From Tuctoria greenei (Eukaryota > Streptophyta > Magnoliopsida > Poales > Poaceae): DNA of 64,000 bases. The position numbers were made by a program, and so were the translations under genes. Position 1 is the first letter of the stretch. Each line of letters opens with the position of its first letter. Location: positions 143,971,167 through 144,035,166 of the forward strand of contig JAYESD010000002.1 of assembly GCA_036927565.1 (NCBI GenBank), written 5' to 3'. The notes below the pieces were generated by a model. That model made no database searches, was not told the DNA's origin, and worked only from the letters and a program-made list of their open reading frames with translations. Positions 1 to 12,216 of this stretch are shown in pieces.

Positions 1-493
1 TCAAGCCAAGCCTATGTCATTTGACAGTCAGAAGCTTAAGGACATGGTTTTAGTCATACACAACTTCTTCCAAGTTCATATCTAAGTGCAATGATAAGCC
101 ATCTCAAAAGAAGAAGTGCGATGCATGCATATTCTCTTGATCTTTTCTCAATTTATATTTGTTCACAAAAACTCAACATGTTAGTTGATTACTTGATTAA
201 TTCTTAATGATTAAAAGCACTTGTGAACATGTAACAAATTCAAAACAGCAAGAAAGTTTGACCATGACCAGTTTTAGTGTAAGTAATTATTCCAATTACT
301 AGACATGGCAAAAACTACAAAATGTATAACACGAGTAATGTAGTAAGAACTTTCAGCATGTAAAATGAATCACAAAGTCATATATGTATGAAATACTATG
401 CTCATATTATTTTAATTTCAGATTCACACAGACTTCCCAAGTTTCAAAACACCACCTCAATTTAAGCCATGAGGATGCATAACCCCTATTTCA
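1..493 (-). other. Copia-1 region between pol and 3' LTR
   Basis: AT-rich sequence downstream of the pol stop in the element's sense. I see no ORF, no LTR copy and no clear polypurine tract. Sireviruses commonly carry a long stretch here before the 3' LTR, so this is probably element-internal sequence. Confidence 0.5.
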
Positions 494-3400
494 CTACGAA
501 TGTAACAAAAAACGAGTGAAATCCAAAGGTTTTGTAAAAATGTAAGCCAATTGTTGTTCAGTATCTACATGGTGAAGCACAATGTTTCCTTTTTCAACAT
601 TATCTCGGAGAAAGTGATACCTAATGTCAATGTGCTTAGTTCTAGAATGTTGCACGGGGTTTTTAGCAATGCAAATGGCACTAGTGTTATCACAGAACAG
701 TAGAACACTATCTAGATCAACCCCATAGTCCTTAAGTGTTTGAACAATCCAAAGAATTTGTGAGCAAGCACTAGCAGCAGCTACATATTCAGATTCGGTT
801 GTGGATTGTGCAACTGAATTTTGTTTTCTAGGGGACCAAGGAACAAGAGAATTACCAAGAAAATGACAAGCACCGGAAGTACTTTTCCTATCAATCCTAC
901 AACCCCCAAAATCAGCATCCGAAAAAGCTTTCAAAGTAACGGTTGAGGAAGAAGGAAGAAAAATTCCAAATTCTTGAGTTCCATGTAAGTACCTGAGAAT
1001 CCTTTTGACGGCTTGACGATGTGAAGCACGTGGGAAGGCTTGAAACCGTGCACAAAGACATACGCTGAATTGTATGTCTGGTCTTGATGCCGTGAGGTAC
1101 AAAAGTGATCCGATCATGCTTCTATATTCTTTTTGATCCACGGGTTCACCATCTTCATCAAGTCCAAGTGTTGTTGCTGTTCCCATTGGTGTCCGAAGAG
1201 GCTTGCTTTTGTCCATGTTGAAGCGCCTTAGGAGATCTTTTATATACTTCGTTTGATGCACAAAGGTACCCTCCTTTGTTTGCTTTATTTACAGCCCCAA
1301 AAAGCAAGTGAGTTCACCCATCATACTCATTTCAAATTCGGAACTCATCATTGCTGAAAACTTGGACACAAGATCATGAGAAGCACAACCAAAGATAATA
1401 TCATCCACATACACTTGAACGAATAATGAGTCATTGCCATGCTTAAGCACAAAAAGAGTTTTATCAACCTTGCCCATGGTAAACCCTTTTTCATGTAAGA
1501 ATGTTTTTAACCTATCATACCATGCTCTAGGGGCTTGTTTGAGACCGTACAAGGCTTTGGACAGTTTGTAAATATGATTAGGAAAATCTGGATTTTCAAA
1601 ACCCGGTGGTTGTTTCACATAAACCTCCTCATCTATGTAGCTATGTAGCCATTAAGAAAAGCACTTTTAACATCCATTTGATATAGCTTAAAACCAATAG
1701 ATGCAGCAAAAGCTAACACAATTCTTATGGCTTCTAATCTAGCAACAGGAGCAAAAGTTTCATCAAAATCTAGACCTTCAACTTGAGTGAAACTTTGAGC
1801 AACCAACCTAGCCTTATTCCTAACCACAACCTCATCCTCACTGTGTTTATTTTTAAATACCCATTTAGTTCCAATTAAAGTGTGACCTTGAGGTGGAGGT
1901 ACAAGTTTCCAAACATTATTTCTTTCAAAATTTTCTAACTCTTCTTGCATGGCAATAATCCAGGATTCATTAGTGAGTGCGTTTGATATATATTTGGGTT
2001 CAAAAGAAGTAACAAAAGTGGAATGAGCATAAGAGTTTGGATCGAAAAACCTGGACCGTGTGACTCGTTCATGCAAGCTTCCAATAATCTGTTGTGGGGG
2101 ATGATCTTTGTAAAACCGTAGGGGAACAGATGTCTCACAAGCTTCTTCTTCTTCATGTTCATCACAAATCGATGAGCTTGTGACTTGAGGATGATTTGAA
2201 TCAGCATTGATGGTTGTCGGTGCTGGTTGAGAATTAACATCCGGAGCTGAACCAAAGTCTTTAGCTGCTGAATTTTCGGGCAGTAGCTCAATTTCTTCCT
2301 CATCTTCAACGAAAATGCCCCCCTGCGGATATGGATCTGGACCTGCAATGTTTGAGCTAGTACCTGGGCTAGCTTCATCAAAAGACACTTCACAAGTCTC
2401 AACAATTTTGTTGGTGTCAAGTAAAAGCACACGGTAGCCTCTAGTGTGAGATGGATAACCAAGAAACATGCCATCAAGGGATCTAGGTTCAAATTTATCA
2501 AGATTACCATGTTTCTTAACAATGCAACCAAAGACCCAAAAGTGTGTAACACTAGGCCTATGTCCAAACCGGAGCTCATATGGTGTTTTACCTAGCTTAG
2601 CACGCAAGAAAACACGATTTGAGACATAACAAGCGGTTGCTAACGCATCAGCCCAAAATTTCCTAGGAATTTGGTATTCATCAAGGATAGTCCTAGCCAT
2701 CTCAACTAAGGTTTTGTTCTTTCTTTCTACAACACCATTTTGTTGAGGTACATATGGTGAAGAAAATTGATGATCTATTCTATTTTCAGCACAAAAGTGA
2801 TCAAAAGATTGATTTTTAAATTCAGTTCCATTATCACTTCTAATTGCTTTTAAAGATCCTGGGTAATCAATTGATAATCTAAGAAATAAAGTTCTAAAGT
2901 GACTAAAAACTTCATTCTTAGACGCCATAAAGTAAACCCAAGAGTATCTAGAATAATCATCAACAATCACAAGTGCATACCATTTACCTCCGAAGGATTG
3001 AACACGTGAAGGTCCTACGGTGTCAAGATGCAAAAGTTGACATGGTTCAGTTGTCATGATCATTGTGAGAGGAGTATGTGAACCTGCAACCATCTTAGCA
3101 TGTCTACAAGAAGAGCACACAATTTCTTTGTCCCCTTTAGGCTTAGGCAGCCCACGTATGCAATCAAGAGCACTAGCACGCGCTAGGTGATCAAAGCCTA
3201 CGTGACCAAGTCTACGATGCCAAAAATATAGGTCCTTTGAATCATTAGAAACTAGACACCTATGCTTAGAGGAAGACATATCAAAATCAGCTTTAAAAAC
3301 TCTTCCAAACCGAGACATGTTAAAAATAAGCTCACTATTTGAACTTACAACTTTGCAGCAGTTTTTATTGAAAATAATTTCTAGATTTTCATCTAGCAAT

Positions 3401-3642
3401 TGTGAAACAGAAAGCAAGTTGTATTTCCAATTTTTTACAAGTGCCACATCCTTCAGAGTGTAGTGATCATTTACTCTAACCGAACCCTTAGCAATTATAA
3501 GAGTTGAAGAACTATAGGCAAAAGTAACATTCTCTACACATGACACAAAAGAGAAGGAGGAGAACCAATCTTTGTTACCAGTCATGTGGCGTGAGCAACC
3601 TGAATCCACAATCCAAATGTTCTCCTTCCTTAAACGTGTAAC
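494..3642 (-). pseudogene. Copia-1 pol (protease, integrase, RT, RNase H), broken
   Basis: Three open blocks belong to one gene. Block 3609-1633 has the protease active site (DSGCSRHMTG), the integrase zinc region (WHRRLGHVGFDHL then CSSCRHAK), the integrase core with SDNGTEF and PQQNGVVERKN, and the start of RT (QMDVKSAFLNG). Block 1618-1289 carries the RT catalytic YVDDIIFG. Block 1261-494 has RNase H (DADFGGCRIDRKSTSG, then KHIDIRYHFLRD). Damage visible: a tandem duplication of CTATGTAG at 1633-1648 shifts the frame, and a TAA at about 1286-1288 replaces a sense codon just after FLGL. A TAG near 3640 separates it from gag in the same frame. The gene cannot make a full polyprotein as it stands. 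Confidence 0.9.
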
Positions 3643-5937
3643 CTACATAGAAGCACAATACGTCGATGACTCAATACTGGGGTTAGTCAAAAGGCATTTA
3701 GGAATCCAGTACTGTGTCACGCGATGTGCAGCAGGAAAAACACGCGAATGCTGAGATAAAACAGCAGGTTTTTGAGTCAAAGTTTGAGATTTTTTATTCT
3801 TAACTACTGACCTATAAGGTGTTACTTGTGTAGCACAAAAATCAGTAGCTCTGAAGGCAAAAACAGAAGGTCCGGAGGTAAACTTTGAATGTTTTTGACT
3901 CAAAACAGCAGGTTGTACATTTGGTTCAATATGTGCAGCAAATTTTGCATGAAAGTTATGAGATCTAGCAACCATTCTTTCCCTTTTCTGTTGTTTAGCT
4001 AGTCTATAACAAAAATCTATGACATGACCATCTCTACCACAGTAGGTACAATGAAATTTAACTTTGTGTTCATGTCTAGATGAGCAAACAACATTTTTAT
4101 TTGAAGTTGAATGAGACAATACTCCTGCAGATTTGAAAACCACTTCTTTTTGTTTAGGAACTGTTTGAATCGAACCACTTCCTAATGACTTTACAATTTT
4201 AGGTGGATGTGCCTTAGCATGAGCATGAGAATCAAAACCTAAACTAGTTTTATCATTGCAAGATTTGGATGAATTCAGCAGCAAGTTTAGGTTCTTATTC
4301 CCATTACAAAACCGATCAAATGTCTTATGCATGTTATCAAGTTTATTGGACAGATCAAGGCAATTTTCACATGAAGTTTTTCCTTTTAATTTGCAATTGG
4401 AACAATATTTAACTTCATGACAACATAAAGCATTGTTCAATATAGAGATTTCATTCATAGCATCTTGCAGTTTCTTATCAAGATCATCACAACTAGAACA
4501 ATGCAAATCAATTGTAGAACAAGAAGCATCTTTTAAGTTTCCAATATTAAGTGCAGCAAGCTTTTTGTTCTTTTCAATTTCAAGTTCAAGTTTATCAAGT
4601 GTGGAGGTATGTGCACTTCTTAGGGAGGACAATTGTTCATATATTAAGTCACATGAGGAACAAAAATCATCACTATGAATTAAGGATTTCAAATGATTAA
4701 TTTCAGATTCTAGTGACTCAATTTTAACAGCATTGTCCCTAAGCTTTTTGTCCTTTTTCTTAACAATAACAGTGGCACGAGAAATAGCATCACATATTTC
4801 TTCGTAAGTAGGACATACCTCTTCATTGTCTCTGTTGTGTTCTGCCTCCTCCATACTTGATCTTGACTTGCCCGCCATGAAGCACAAGTTTGCCAAATCA
4901 TCTTCATCTTCATCTCTTCCAATGTCCACGTCGCTTGAGCCAAGTTCCTGGAGTACAGAGATAAAACTGCTCACCAATTGACGTCCTGTAAAACTCTTCT
5001 TTTTCTTCGTATCTTTTGCAGAGGAGTGCTTCGTTCTTGTTTTGTTTTCATCCCGGGAAGTAGGACCTAAAAGGTTAGGGCAATCTGAACGAAAATGTCC
5101 TGTCTTACCACATTCAAAGCATCATTGAGGTCCGGAGCTTCCTCTCCTTCTAGTTCTCACATTTTGCAATGCTTTTGAGAACCAGGTAGAGATGAGCGCT
5201 AGCTCCTCCTGTGGAAACTCATCAATCTGTTCAAGGGTTAGAGAGGACAGCAAAGCATGTGTACCACAAGATGATGTTTGACCGAAACTAGGCATGTCAC
5301 GTTGAGAAACAAAAGCAATAGACTTGTTGGGGTTCTTACGTGAGATTATGTCAATTTCATGAGTTTTTAACTTGGAATATAGCACATCTAAAGTAAGTGA
5401 ACTCATGACAGTAGATTCACGAATAGATGTGACTTTCATCTCCCAAATTGACATATCTAATGCACTTAGCAATTGCCTAGCATTTTCAGCATCTGAAAAA
5501 TTAACATTGACACTACGGAAGTTGCTGAGAATCTTATTAAAGCGAGCAAAAAGGTCATCAATAGACTCATTGGGTTGCATCTCGAAGCGCATGTATTCTT
5601 TCTTGAACATGTCTTGCCTTACCTCTTTGATCGTGTTGGATCCTTCGCGGTAGTCACAAAGTACTTTCCACACATTGTATGCAAATCAGAGGTGTGCAGC
5701 ACGGTCGAAGTCGCTTTGTGCTAATCCTTGTATGATCAAGTTCCGAGCCTTGTTGTTGTTGTCGACATCTCTTAGATTTGTAGCTATAACTTGATCATTT
5801 GATGGCACTTCGTAAGGCTTGTATACCTTCTCCCATATTGCAAAGCCTTGTGCCTCGATGAAAGCCTCCATGCGTGCCTTCCAAACCTGAAAATCAATAC
5901 CAGCGAACACACAAGGTTTGGCAGATTATTTCTCCAT
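3643..5937 (-). pseudogene. Copia-1 gag with two CCHC zinc knuckles, broken
   Basis: All open blocks share one frame, and the same frame continues into pol. The likely ATG is at 5937, giving MEK then a TAA and the conserved VFAGIDFQVWKARME gag start. The UBN2-type gag core runs through 5673-5122 (YMRFEMQPNESIDDLFARFN). A first zinc knuckle, CFECGKTGHFRSDC, is encoded just after an in-frame TGA near 5122. A long Glu/Lys/Leu-rich coiled coil follows (about 4900-4300). A second knuckle, CTYCGRDGHVIDFC, lies near 4050-4010. Stops near 5928, 5680 and 5122 break the gene. Two knuckles separated by a coiled coil is a large gag for copia and fits the Sirevirus type. Confidence 0.85.
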
Positions 5938-5984
5938 GATCATTGGTCACAAACATGTGCAAATCACAATTATTAGAGCACCAT

Positions 5985-5997
5985 GGCTCTGATACCA
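5985..5997 (-). promoter_or_regulatory. Copia-1 primer binding site
   Basis: The minus strand reads TGGTATCAGAGCC, the standard plant complement to the 3' end of initiator tRNA-Met. It lies two bases inside the LTR edge at 6000 and so fixes the 5' end and the sense of the element. Confidence 0.9.
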
Positions 5998-5999
5998 AT

Positions 6000-7588
6000 T
6001 GTAGGATCGAAGAACACGTGAAAAGCTACCAAAGGGGGGTGAATGGTAGATTTAAAAATCTTACGCAGCGGAAACAATTAAACCCCAACCCCTTCGGCAG
6101 AAAAATGATCTGTTAAAGAAATCGTGTGTGAGACTAATCTAAACGTGTTTCACCGTGACAAAAGTGATAGATATCAGAGAGAATCAAGTCACTAAGACAA
6201 AAAAAAAGAATCACTCAAATCCGTCGAGAAAAACTGAAGTTATTATTGTAAGATCAAACAAAGGTCAATCTGCCCTACCCGAGAAAAAAAAAAATAGTTC
6301 TGGGATGCTGCAAAGAAACTCGTGTAGATCATAGACCACAAATACAATGACCATGAAATTTTGACAGATGATAGACAATCAAGTTGTGAAGACTCGAGTT
6401 ATGATAAAACCACCAACGAAAGGTAGTGCTGTCCAGAAACTTGACGAGTAAATCTTGTCTGGAACAAGTCGGACGAACAAGGCACAAAAGTTCCTTCAAA
6501 CTACGAATTTTATTCAATTGAACACAAGAGGAACAGCCCCAAAGTCGTGCACCATGAGCTCTGGGCTCCCTTGCTTATATAACCAGCTCGAAGGCCAACT
6601 CAACTCAAATCAGGAACCTAATCCTACTCTGTTCACGAATCGTAACTTTCCATAACTGCTTAGGATTCTTCTATACGCAGATATAAGCAATCTTAAGACT
6701 TCCAAACACCTTAGGAACGTATCCCACATTCCTAAACAACTCAAATTCGTGACCCACACGAAATCCTATCATAACCAACTCAAATCTTTCCATATTTGAG
6801 TAAAACCCGACTCAGCCACAGCCTTAGTCCATAACCTAGTCAGTTGGACCTTTCCGACCAACTCTTTACGTCCACATCTCTTCATCACGTCTTGGAACCA
6901 TGTAGCCACGTCCATGCACTCCTTGCACACATGCAAACATCTTCGAATGACGTCCACGATATCTTCACATGCATTGTTCTTGATTCAATCATGCTGCGCA
7001 ACCTCCTGATCAGCTCAACCACAATTCCTCCTGAATTTTGTCATTGGAACCTCATCTCCTCCCTGAGACTAGTCCAATGGATCCCATCACCAGCCATGTC
7101 CTGAACTCAAGCAACACCAGCACATGAATAAACAACCAATCCATACGAGCCCAAGTCCTCGACTTGACTCAAGTTAGTTCCGAACACCACACCTTACGTG
7201 AGAACCTCACATAAGCATGTTGGAAAACCACAATAACACGATATCATCCATGTCAACCAAAAATGCACCAAAGACTTAGCAAATGAATACTAAGCAATCT
7301 TTTCAGATATGTAAAACAAGTACAAAACATTGCCAATGAAAAACAGAAGCATTGCGATCAAGTTCTGGATCTTGCCAGAGCAACCCGGACCTTGAGCCAG
7401 AGCTAACAAAAGCTAGTAGAACCTAGCGCCGGAACTTACCAAAACTAGTATAACCAAGCTCCCGCCGGAGCTTACAAAACTAGCAGGACCTTAATAAAAA
7501 AAGATGTTTTGGTGATATTCAAAACTTTTATCGTCAAAGCAAGTGTATTCACTACAAGCCAATGTATTCAGCACACATAGGTCTTACA
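6000..7588 (-). repeat. Copia-1 5' LTR
   Basis: The left edge is set by the primer site (TGTAGG on the plus strand at 6000). The right edge is placed at 7588 because the plus strand ends in CTTACA there, an imperfect inverted match to TGTAGG, and Sire-old pol coding sequence resumes at once. The 3' LTR is not available to confirm the length of 1589 bp. No long ORF is expected here; short ORFs within it look random. Confidence 0.65.
6574..6582 (-). promoter_or_regulatory. Probable TATA box of Copia-1 LTR
   Basis: The minus strand reads TATATAAGC within the LTR, with about 1 kb of U3 upstream in the element's sense. The assignment is by position and consensus only. Confidence 0.45.
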
Positions 7589-7589
7589 C

Positions 7590-7673
7590 ATATTCACCAA
7601 GCCACTTGATGAAAAACGCTTTTGCGAGCTTCGAAATGAACTAAACATCCTTGATGCTCGGAATGTGGCTTGA
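7590..7673 (+). pseudogene. Sire-old pol, last 27 codons (RNase H C-terminus)
   Basis: The frame reads IFTKPLDEKRFCELRNE and runs to a TGA at 7671-7673. It matches the end of Sire-young pol almost residue for residue. The preceding bases do not match pol, and the Copia-1 LTR begins there. It is a fragment created by that insertion. Confidence 0.9.
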
Positions 7674-8631
7674 AACATGCATACCTGTATGAATTCTTCA
7701 AAATATGTTGATTGGATTGTGAAAATCATCTCTCTCAATTTTCCCCAAAAAACTATGTCAATTACTAGATCTTGGTGAATTATGGTCATTGCTTGATTGT
7801 TGTATGCTTACTGATCATATTCATCAAGATTATTTGATTTGATTTGCCTCCCTATTTTCTAAATATGTACCTTCGAATATATACGAATGGGCTAAGAAGT
7901 TCTTCCCTGGTGACCACGGACTAGCCCGTGGTTACTTGGACTAGTCTGCCCAAGCAGACTAGTCCACAGAGCGCCGGTTAGGCCAAACTAGTCCGGCAGA
8001 CCACGGACTAGTCCGATATAGCCTCTGGAAAAGTTTGGACTAGTCCGATCATTTTTGGACTTGTCCGATTTTTCGTGTCCATAACCCTAGCCACCGCCAA
8101 ACCCTAATTTCCTCACCCCCACACTTGCCTCAAGCTTCCTCTCTCCACGCTCGAGCTCCCCAAGGTGATTTTGCATATCCCCCAACAAAAAGCTCCACAT
8201 TTGGGTGGAAATCAAGCTTCCTCACTCAGGGATTGAAGTTCACGGACTTGTCCGGCCTTCAACACCCTCCTCTTTGAGATTCAAGCGATTTCTTCGGTAA
8301 TTTTCCTCCAAACCTTAGAAATCTCCATTTTCTTCATTGTTGATCGAATAGCCTAGCATTTCTCACTATATACATGCTTCCTTGATGTATTAAATTGATG
8401 CTAAGATAGTTGTGCATTAGGAATCACCATTTGTCTCGTTGCTTAGGTTTTTGAGGATGAATATTGGACTAGTTCGGTCCATGCATGGACAAGTCCGATC
8501 ACCCAGACTAGTCCGTGCTTGTACACCAGACTTGTTCGATTTTTCTGAACTCAAACCTAACCTTTTACTTCCTCAATGCAATTCCTTGTTATCCATTCTC
8601 ACCCATACCTTGTGCAATCCATTCTCAGGGA
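7674..8631 (+). other. Sire-old spacer between pol and the extra ORF
   Basis: No credible gene. It matches the equivalent region of Sire-young (17621-18600) in reverse. It holds palindromic motifs of the CGGACTAGTCCG type at roughly 7925-8065 and 8465-8535, several degenerate. Confidence 0.7.
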
Positions 8632-10179
8632 ATGTTGAACTCTCACGACGAAGTTTCCGACTTCGAAGCCGAGATGGACCAAGAAGCCCTACTTCGGTCC
8701 TCGACGGACCAAAGCAAGAAGCGACCTTCCGAGACAGCCCCATCTCCTCCTTAGTCTCAAAAGAGGGTGGCTCGATGAAAGGTGTCTGCTTCCAGGGCTT
8801 CCGTTGGTGGTGGCCCTAGCTCGGCGAGTGCTCGCGGGAAAGGCAAAAAGATCGCAATGGGCCCGATTGGCCCTCTGAAGATGTCAGCTCCAAAGCAAGG
8901 GGCTCGGTATCCCACAGAAGAAAGGTTCAATGGGAAGGGCAGTGACTCAGCGGCTAAGTTCCAGAATGTTGATTCCTACAGCCGTCCAAAGCAAGCTGCC
9001 GATGGAAGATTTTGGAGCAATTTCCATGCAGATTTTTACAAGTCTCTATACCTCCTGATGAAGACACCTGTAGTGCGCAACCAATGGATTGATTGGGCGC
9101 ATTTTGAAAAGAAGGGTTGCTCAGCGTTTGTTGAAGTGGTAGAGGAAGTCAAGAGGCATGACCTGAAGGATCTCTTTGCCTTCAGGAACAATTGGAATGA
9201 TGAGGTCGTAGTGCAGTTCTTTGCGACTTGCCATTTCTCAAGTGATGAGGAAGAGAGTGTGACTTGGATGACTCACGGATCCAAGTACAATATTACTTAT
9301 GAAGAATTTGCAAGACTACTACACTTTGACACCTCAAGCCATGACAACTTGATCATCCACAACATAGGTATCATTGAGAAGGACAAGATGACGTTTCGCT
9401 ATGAGCCCAACTCCAAGTTCAACCCCCCTTCTACAAAGAACATGAAGCCTTTCTTTGTGGTCTTGAACAGAGTCCTGAGGAAGACAATTGCCCCCAAGGA
9501 TGGGGATGCTGGGAGTGTGCAGGGCTATCTCCGGACCTTGATGAGGGTCATAAGCAAGGACCACAAGTTTGATGTGTGTGACTATATCTAGAATGACATG
9601 GTCAACATCTCTTGCACACCCAACAGTTCATGTGGCTATGCTCCTTACCTGATGTTCATGATTGAAAAGGTCACTGGCATTGAATTCGTCAAAGATGCAG
9701 AGCACCTTCCTTTGAGTCCCCAGATGCCTCAAAATCTAAGTTTACAAGTTGCTTCATCTCCGGCCTCCAGTCCTGAGGCTCCAGCGAGAGCCGGTGCTAG
9801 TGCTGGGGCTGCCCCTACCAATAGGGCAACTGCTCGAAAGGGATCTGCAAGTGGCATCTTCAAGTACCTAGCTGCCATCTTTACCTCCTGTAGAAAGGAC
9901 GAGGTGAAGGCCCACAAGCTTAACAAGAGAAGAAATGAAGACATGAAGTATGTCAAGGCAGATGTGAAGCAAATGTGTCAAAAACTGGAGTTTGATCCCA
10001 TTGTATCTCCAGTTATCTCTGGAGATTCTAATTCTGACTTTACCAAGCTCGGGCCCTTGACTCCCTCCGAGCTTGCCTACTTTGGCATTGGGGGCTGGAG
10101 TGGCTCCGTTCCTCCTCCTGCTCCTCATCATCCCAAAGACGAAGATGAAGATGATGAGAGGACCGACAACGAGGCTTGA
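8632..10179 (+). pseudogene. Sire-old extra ORF after pol, three nonsense mutations
   Basis: Collinear with the intact ORF of Sire-young at 16058-17620. The start codon is chosen by that alignment (MLNSHDEVSDFEAE against MSSSDNEISDFEAE). The frame is unbroken by indels but contains a TAG near 8755, a TGA near 8776 and a TAG at 9589 in place of the Trp of DYIWNDM. Conserved blocks include DGRFWSNFHADFYK, VTWMTHGSKY, MKPFFVVLNRVLRKTIAPKD and SCGYAPYLMFMIEKVTG. A basic, coiled-coil-prone stretch (KYLAAIFTSCRKDEVKAHKL) and an acidic tail follow. See the Sire-young copy for interpretation. Confidence 0.85.
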
Positions 10180-10642
10180 AGACTTTAGGTCCCTCCTCTC
10201 CTTTTTTTTGGTGTCTTGATGCCAAAGGGGGAAACAATGAGGGGGAGTCTTAGATCTTAGGTCTTAAGATGTAGGATGCGAGGAGAGAGCTTCCTTTGTG
10301 CTTTTTGTCTATTTTGTGGGTTGTAAAACTTTTACTATGCTCTTATGATAATTATGGTCCTATGATTCAATGCTTTGAATACTTGTCAAGTAATTGATGA
10401 AATCTGTGATTTTGCTCCTAGAATGACATATATGCTTGTTGTTGGTGTGTTAATATCAATTATGTTATTCTCATCATAATTATTGTTTCGATACACTTAG
10501 TTATGCATCCCACCATAAAGAATGCACATATGGATCATGTTTTCATTGCTTAATGTATTTTAAACTCATATGTGCATACTTTATGAAAATCTCAACTTTT
10601 TATCATATTTTGTGAAATCTCAATTGGTCGTCATCAATAACC
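10180..10642 (+). other. Sire-old 3' untranslated region
   Basis: AT-rich, no ORF; matches 15617-16057 of Sire-young in reverse. It runs from the extra ORF to the polypurine tract. Confidence 0.7.
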
Positions 10643-10656
10643 AAAAAGGAGGAGAT
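10643..10656 (+). promoter_or_regulatory. Sire-old polypurine tract
   Basis: AAAAAGGAGGAGAT sits immediately before the 3' LTR. Sire-young has AAAAAGGGGGAGAT at the same place. It is the plus-strand priming site for reverse transcription. Confidence 0.85.
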
Positions 10657-10916
10657 TTAAAGTGCATATTGGAATCCCATGTGGGTTTTGGATGATTTAT
10701 GACAAGCAAATGAGATCCTAACTACTTTGTTGAGATGAGCACATGTTTTAATGGGAAGATAAGCAAAGTGCCAAAAAGAAGGGAGAATGAGGAGCAATGT
10801 GGAAAAGAGCTCTAGGAACAAGTGTAGTAGATCATTATGTATGGAGTGTGTTAAGAACACACCCCAAGAGCTCAAAAACAAATAAACACACACATTGCAC
10901 AAATTTATATAGGACT

Positions 10917-11396
10917 GGACTAGTCCGACTGACACCGGACTAGTCTGATATCTTTCTGCACAAGATTGGACAAGTTCGATATCACCACAGACTAGTCTCA
11001 TATCTCTCTGACTAGAATTGGACTAGTCCTCCCCAATGTGGACTAGTCTTCAAAACACTTCACAAGTTGCACAAAATCGTACAAGTCCGATCACTTAACG
11101 GACTAGTCCGATATCATTCTGATGAAAATCGGACAAGTTCGATATTAGAACGGACTAGTCCAAAAACCCTCTGACCAAAATCGGACAATTCCCCCAAGTG
11201 CGGACTTGACACCCAATTCACTTACGGTTTCACTGATCCGGACAAGTCCGATGATTATCGGACTAGTCCGAAGATTTCCAGTAGCGAAATCGGACAAGTC
11301 CTCTTCTAGCCGGACTAGTCCGATATTTCGGGACACTTAGGGTTTGCTACACAAAGCACACTGGACTAGTCCGGTGTCCACCACGGACTAGTCCGA
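10917..11396 (+). promoter_or_regulatory. Palindrome cluster in Sire-old U3
   Basis: Many copies of CGGACTAGTCCG and close variants (CGGACAAGTCCG, GGACTAGTCCG), about 20-60 bases apart. They begin 260 bp after the LTR start and end 37 bp before the TATA box, the same layout as in Sire-young. Sirevirus LTRs are known for palindromic motifs upstream of the TATA box; this exact sequence I do not recognise. Confidence 0.8.
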
Positions 11397-11433
11397 TATT
11401 CCTAAACCCTAACGGTCACTTTTAGAAACCCCA

Positions 11434-11441
11434 TATAAATA
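11434..11441 (+). promoter_or_regulatory. TATA box of Sire-old LTR
   Basis: TATAAATA, in the conserved context CCCCATATAAATAGA shared with Sire-young. Confidence 0.75.
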
Positions 11442-12216
11442 GATGTGCACGGCCCAACATCAATCTCTCTCAAACCAGTGCGCCGTCACACCTCCGAAGA
11501 GCCTCAAAAACACATCTCTCCATGAAATCAAAAGCCACAAGATCAATCCCTTGAGGATACACTTTGGAACATTGGAGAGACAAGGTTCATCACTCATTGA
11601 GCTCTTGGTTTGATTCCCTAACACACTCCTGTGATTTTCATTTTAATCTTTCGAGTGTGTTCTTGGTGGAGTTCTTGTTGTAATCTAGGGGAGCCCTCAA
11701 TGTGTGAGAACGCCCCTTGAATTTGGTTATTTACCCTTTGTGATAAGTGAAGAGGATTGGCCTTCGTGGCGATCCGACGAGGGTAGGGTTGGAGAAGACC
11801 CGGTCCTTTTGTGGACACCTCAACGTGGATGTAGGTTGCCTCTGTGGGAACCGAACCATAGGATAAATTGCTTGTGTTCGTCCTTTACGTTCATCGTTCT
11901 TATACATCATATCAATCTAGGGTTTCAATCAATCTTGCTTACTTTACGTTGAAACATCAAATATAAGAATGACTTGTGATATACCCTAGTTCATAATCGT
12001 GTAACACTTTAATTACAAGTATATTTCCGCTTCATACATTCTAGAATCGAATTAATCGATCAAACTTGATTAACCTAGTCGGTGGACACCGGACTAGTCC
12101 GCACTTGATCGGACTAGTCCGATATCTCGAGTTTTGATCTGGTTGTTTAGTGTTGTAGGTTCCCACAAAATTCAAAAAGGCCTATTCACCCCCCCCCCCC
12201 CTCTGGGCCACATTCA

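Larger units (their letters stand above)
1..7588 (-). mobile_element. Copia-1: Ty1/copia retrotransposon, minus sense, 3' LTR outside window
   Basis: Read on the minus strand the order is 5' LTR (6000-7588), tRNA-Met-type primer site (5985-5997), gag (3643-5937) and pol (494-3642). Protease, integrase, reverse transcriptase and RNase H occur in that order, which is diagnostic of copia. The 3' LTR is not in the window; the 493 bases after pol do not resemble the 5' LTR. The right end falls inside the last codons of another Sirevirus pol gene (Sire-old), so this is a nested insertion. The large gag with two CCHC knuckles and a coiled coil, plus the untranslated stretch after pol, suggest the Sirevirus lineage, nearer SIRE/Maximus than Opie. 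The lineage is inferred from memory of the family. Confidence 0.85.
7589..12216 (+). mobile_element. Sire-old: Opie/Ji-like Sirevirus, plus sense, 3' half
   Basis: Visible parts in order are the last pol codons (7590-7673), a spacer with palindromes, an extra ORF (8632-10179), a polypurine tract and a 1560-bp 3' LTR (10657-12216). Every part aligns with Sire-young, in the opposite orientation. The 5' half is not truncated in the usual sense: Copia-1 has inserted in the pol end, so the remainder should lie left of the window. It carries several nonsense mutations and a degraded LTR start (TT for TG), so it is older than Sire-young. It appears inserted in the antisense ORF region of Tat-A. Confidence 0.85.
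10657..12216 (+). repeat. Sire-old 3' LTR
   Basis: It aligns end to end with the Sire-young LTRs and has the same length, 1560 bp. It begins TTAAAGTGCAT (TG has decayed to TT) and ends CCACATTCA. The U3 has palindromes at 10917-11396 just upstream of the TATA box, and two more near the 3' end at about 12088-12122. A poly-C run lies at about 12189-12201. The right flank is Tat-A antisense-ORF sequence. Confidence 0.88.

Noticed and set aside
5985..5997. Sequences resembling the 3' end of tRNA-Met
   Set aside because: Only the 12-13 bases complementary to the tRNA 3' end are present, next to LTR edges. These are primer sites, not tRNA genes.
7589..12216. A solo LTR or 5'-truncated Sirevirus
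   Set aside because: Pol end, spacer, extra ORF and LTR are contiguous, and the break coincides with the end of another LTR, so nesting explains it better.
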